Shown here one piece after another: positions 61,949 to 64,000 of a stretch of DNA of 64,000 nucleotides. Numbering within the stretch: the first letter of the stretch is position 1; each line of letters starts with the position of its first letter. The notes below the pieces were generated by a model. The model was not told the DNA's origin, made no database searches, and saw only the letters and a program-made list of their open reading frames with translations. The stretch is from Chromatiales bacterium (GTDB lineage Bacteria > Pseudomonadota > Gammaproteobacteria > SpSt-1174): positions 22,296 through 86,295 of the forward strand of contig JABURS010000038.1 in NCBI GenBank assembly GCA_014762505.1, read 5' to 3'. A program made the translations under genes and the position numbers.

Positions 61949-63685
61949 ATGGACGGCGGATCCCGGCAGCCAGTGTCCACCAGGGGGACGGCGCTGGTCT
62001 GCGACGATCAGCCGGCAAACCGGCTGCTGCTGCGCGGCATGCTGGAAAGGGAGGGCTATGCCGTCGTGGAGGCAGGCGACGGCATCGAGGCGGTGAGGCG
62101 TTTCCAGGAGCGGGCGCCGGACATCGTCTTCATGGACATCATGATGCCGGGGCTGGACGGCTACGACACCACGCGCCGCATCAAGCAGCTCAGTGGCGAA
62201 CGCTTCGTGCCGGTGATCTTTCTCACCGCCCTGGCCGACGAGGAGGCCCTGGTGAGCTGCGTGGCCGCCGGCGGCGACGACTTTCTCACCAAGCCCTTCT
62301 CGCGCGCCATCCTCAGTGCCCGCATCGCCGCCATGGAGCGGATCAGCGGCCTGTACCGCGATCTCGCCGCCCAGCATGCCGAGGTGCGTTCCCTGCACAA
62401 CGAGATGCTGCGCCAGCACGAGATCGCCGAGCGCATCTTTTCCCGTGCCATCTCCGACCGCAACCAGGTGGTCCAGCGGCTGAACACGCTGCTCTGGCCG
62501 GCCTCGACCTTCACCGGCGACGTGCTGCTCACGGCCATCCGCCCGGGCGGTGGCGTGGACCTGCTCATCGGCGACTTCACCGGCCAGGGCCTGTCGGCCG
62601 CCATCGGCGCGCTGCCGCTCTCCGAGGTGTTCCGTGCCATGACCGAAAAGGGCCTGCCGCCGGAGGAGATCCTGCGCCAGATCAACACCAAGATTCATGC
62701 CCTGCTGCCCACCGGCATGTTCCTGGCCGCGGTGTATCTGAGCATTCCCATCGACCTCAGCCCGGTGGAGATCTGGAACGGCGGCATGCCCGAGGCCCTG
62801 GTCATCGACGGCCGCACCGGCCGCATCCGTGAGCGCGTGCCGTCCACCCACATCCCGCTGGGGATCGCCGAGACCGACCTCGACGAGACGCGGCCGGTAC
62901 GGCTCGAGGTCGCGCGCGGCGACCGCATCCTGCTCTACAGCGACGGGCTGCTCGAGGCTGAGAATACAGAGGGGGAGGCCTTCGGGGCGGCGCGCCTGGA
63001 GGCGGCCGTCGAGAGTGGCCGCTCCGGGGAGGGGGCCTTCCACCGCGTACGCACCGCTCTCGAGGCCTTCTGCGGCGAACAGCCGCAGCGCGACGACATC
63101 ACCCTGGTGGGCGTGCCCATGGTCCCCGAGCTGCTGTTGCAGGCACCGGGTGGCCTGACCACCCCGCGCACCTCGGCCGAGGTCTCGCGCGGGCGCGCGG
63201 GCGCCTGGCGCTGGTTCATCGAGCTGCGCGGCCGCAACCTGGCGCATGCCGATCCCGTCGCCCTGGCGCTGGACCAGCTGCAGGACATCGATGGCCTCAA
63301 GCCACACCTGCAGGCGCTGCACTTCGTGCTCTCCGAGCTGTACAACAACGCCCTGGAACACGGCATCCTCGGCCTGGATTCGGCGATGAAGGATTCCGCC
63401 GACGGCTTCTCCGCCTACTACGACGAACGCGAGGCGCGCCTGGCCGAACTCGCGGACGGCTGGATCTGGATCGAGATCGAACACGCCCCGCTGCCGACGG
63501 GCGGCGGGCGCATCACGCTGCGCGTGCACGACAGCGGTCCGGGCTTTGACTATCATCGATTACTGCACGGCCTGCGCCAGCAGGACGAGCTGCACGGCCG
63601 CGGCATCACCCTCGTCAGCCGCCTGTGTAGCGCGCTGCGTTACGAGGGCGCCGGCAACCTCGCCGAGGCCGTATACGAATGGTAG
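61949..63685 (+). CDS. Response regulator with PP2C phosphatase and HATPase domains (HsbR-like)
   Basis: A 578-residue three-domain protein. The receiver (about 10-130) has VCDDQPA, phosphoacceptor Asp in FMDIMMPGLDG and Lys in FLTKPFSRA. A coiled-coil linker leads to a SpoIIE-type PP2C phosphatase (about 190-385: LLIGDFTGQGLSAAIGALP, ILLYSDGLLEAENTEGE). The C-terminal anti-sigma-kinase-like HATPase has LSELYNNALEHGI, VHDSGPGFDY and HGRGITLVSRL. This is the domain order of Pseudomonas HsbR. Seven bases after the STAS gene, so it would phosphorylate and dephosphorylate that protein. Confidence 0.88.
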   Translation: MDGGSRQPVSTRGTALVCDDQPANRLLLRGMLEREGYAVVEAGDGIEAVRRFQERAPDIVFMDIMMPGLDGYDTTRRIKQLSGERFVPVIFLTALADEEALVSCVAAGGDDFLTKPFSRAILSARIAAMERISGLYRDLAAQHAEVRSLHNEMLRQHEIAERIFSRAISDRNQVVQRLNTLLWPASTFTGDVLLTAIRPGGGVDLLIGDFTGQGLSAAIGALPLSEVFRAMTEKGLPPEEILRQINTKIHALLPTGMFLAAVYLSIPIDLSPVEIWNGGMPEALVIDGRTGRIRERVPSTHIPLGIAETDLDETRPVRLEVARGDRILLYSDGLLEAENTEGEAFGAARLEAAVESGRSGEGAFHRVRTALEAFCGEQPQRDDITLVGVPMVPELLLQAPGGLTTPRTSAEVSRGRAGAWRWFIELRGRNLAHADPVALALDQLQDIDGLKPHLQALHFVLSELYNNALEHGILGLDSAMKDSADGFSAYYDEREARLAELADGWIWIEIEHAPLPTGGGRITLRVHDSGPGFDYHRLLHGLRQQDELHGRGITLVSRLCSALRYEGAGNLAEAVYEW

Positions 63686-63697
63686 GCACAGACAGCC

Positions 63698-63883
63698 ATG
63701 GCCGATGACGACATCAAGCCCGTAGGCGGCATCTACCCCGGCCGGCGCCTCGACCCGCGCCAGCCACGCACCCCCGAGCGCGAACCCGAGGACGCCGACG
63801 GCAAAAAGAAGGCGGAAGACCAGCCGGACGACCAGGACAAGGAAGGCGGGTTCAAGGGGCAGAACATCGATGGGTGGGCGTGA
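63698..63883 (+). CDS. Small highly charged hypothetical protein, 61 aa
   Basis: Not recognised. Hydrophilic, Pro/Asp/Glu/Lys-rich and probably disordered: DDDIKPVGGIYPGRRLDPRQP, then EPEDADGKKKAEDQPDDQDK and a GGFKGQNIDGWA end. No cysteine, signal or membrane segment. It starts 12 bp after the HsbR-like gene, with only a weak Shine-Dalgarno, so it may be translationally coupled. The non-random start and end make a real gene more likely than not. Confidence 0.55.
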   Translation: MADDDIKPVGGIYPGRRLDPRQPRTPEREPEDADGKKKAEDQPDDQDKEGGFKGQNIDGWA

Positions 63884-63905
63884 AGTTACAAGTCCGTAGG
63901 AGATT

Positions 63906-64000
63906 CTATGTCGCAAGACAAGGTTTTCGCGGCACATAGTCGGCCCCGTTTTTGAGGATGGCGAAGGCGATACGGGCGAGCTTGCGGGCGAGGATGGTGA
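63906..64000 (-). CDS. C-terminal end of a transposase (IS110-like), cut by the window edge
   Basis: On the minus strand the last bases read TILARKLARIAFAILKNGADY, then VPRKPCLAT and a TAG stop at 63906-63908. This resembles the C-terminal helix of IS110/IS1111-type transposases, though only 30 residues are visible. The rest of the element lies outside the window. Family assignment is tentative. Confidence 0.5.
   Translation of the reverse strand, partial: TILARKLARIAFAILKNGADYVPRKPCLAT

Noticed and set aside
1..64000. tRNA, rRNA, riboswitch or replication-origin signals
   Set aside because: None recognised on reading both strands; intergenic space is small and explained by promoters, hairpins and repeats.

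Overview
The window is high-GC (roughly 65-70 % by eye) and densely coded. It carries a nearly complete polar-flagellum and chemotaxis locus of gammaproteobacterial type. The order flgM/flgN - flgA // cheV-cheR - flgBCDEFGHIJ - flgKL - fliC-flaG-fliDST - fleQ - fleSR - fliEFGHIJ - fliK - MCP - fliLMNOPQR-flhBA-flhF-flhG-fliA-cheYZAB-motCD-parC-parP-cheW resembles Pseudomonas, Vibrio and Chromatiales/Ectothiorhodospiraceae-like bacteria. The dispersed CACAGAGG and GTAGGAGC palindromic repeats also fit an environmental, Chromatiales-like gammaproteobacterium. The genus is not determinable from the sequence alone.

Layout: 0-5 kb holds housekeeping genes (HDOD-GAF protein, PA0069-type radical SAM protein, Mug-type DNA glycosylase, citrate synthase on the minus strand, a 90-aa unknown). 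5.1-9.1 kb is a minus-strand block: HDOD protein, ycgR-like PilZ brake, flgN, flgM (sigma28 promoter), flgA (sigma54 promoter). 9.2-11.1 kb is cheV-cheR, with a sigma28 promoter back to back with the flgA sigma54 promoter. 11.3-21.8 kb is the rod/hook operon flgB-L, with a canonical sigma54 promoter. 21.8-22.9 kb is a repeat-rich spacer with about four tandem copies of a ~187-bp unit. 22.9-27.7 kb holds flagellin (sigma28), flaG, fliD, fliS, fliT and a degenerate PilZ-like gene. 27.7-29.3 kb is an accessory island of palindromic repeats plus a parDE toxin-antitoxin pair whose toxin gene is frameshifted. 29.3-40.2 kb holds the regulators fleQ, fleS and fleR and fliE-K. 40.3 kb is a chemoreceptor (sigma28). 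42.5-61.5 kb is the long fliL-to-cheW run, which also contains flhF/flhG (flagellar number and placement) and parC/parP (chemosensory array placement). 61.6-63.9 kb holds an HsbA/HsbR-like STAS protein and response regulator/phosphatase/kinase and a small charged ORF. The right edge enters a transposase gene.

Working model (family knowledge plus promoters seen here): FleQ with sigma54 drives early genes. FleS/FleR with sigma54 drives hook, rod and basal-body genes. FliA (sigma28), held by FlgM until hook completion, drives fliC, flgMN, cheV and the MCP. GG-N10-GC sigma54 elements were found before flgA, flgB, fleS, fliL and, less perfectly, fliK, fliD and cheW. Sigma28 elements with the same 11-bp spacer were found before flgM, cheV, fliC, the MCP gene and, unexpectedly, upstream of flgB. 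Repeat elements sit only at operon borders.

The most unusual items are three repeats in the CheA linker that look like the CheY-binding peptides of FliM and CheZ, the tandem/dispersed repeat mosaic, the abutting flgA/cheV promoters, a 15-bp motif shared upstream of two sigma54 promoters, and a flagellin with an AT-rich foreign-looking centre.
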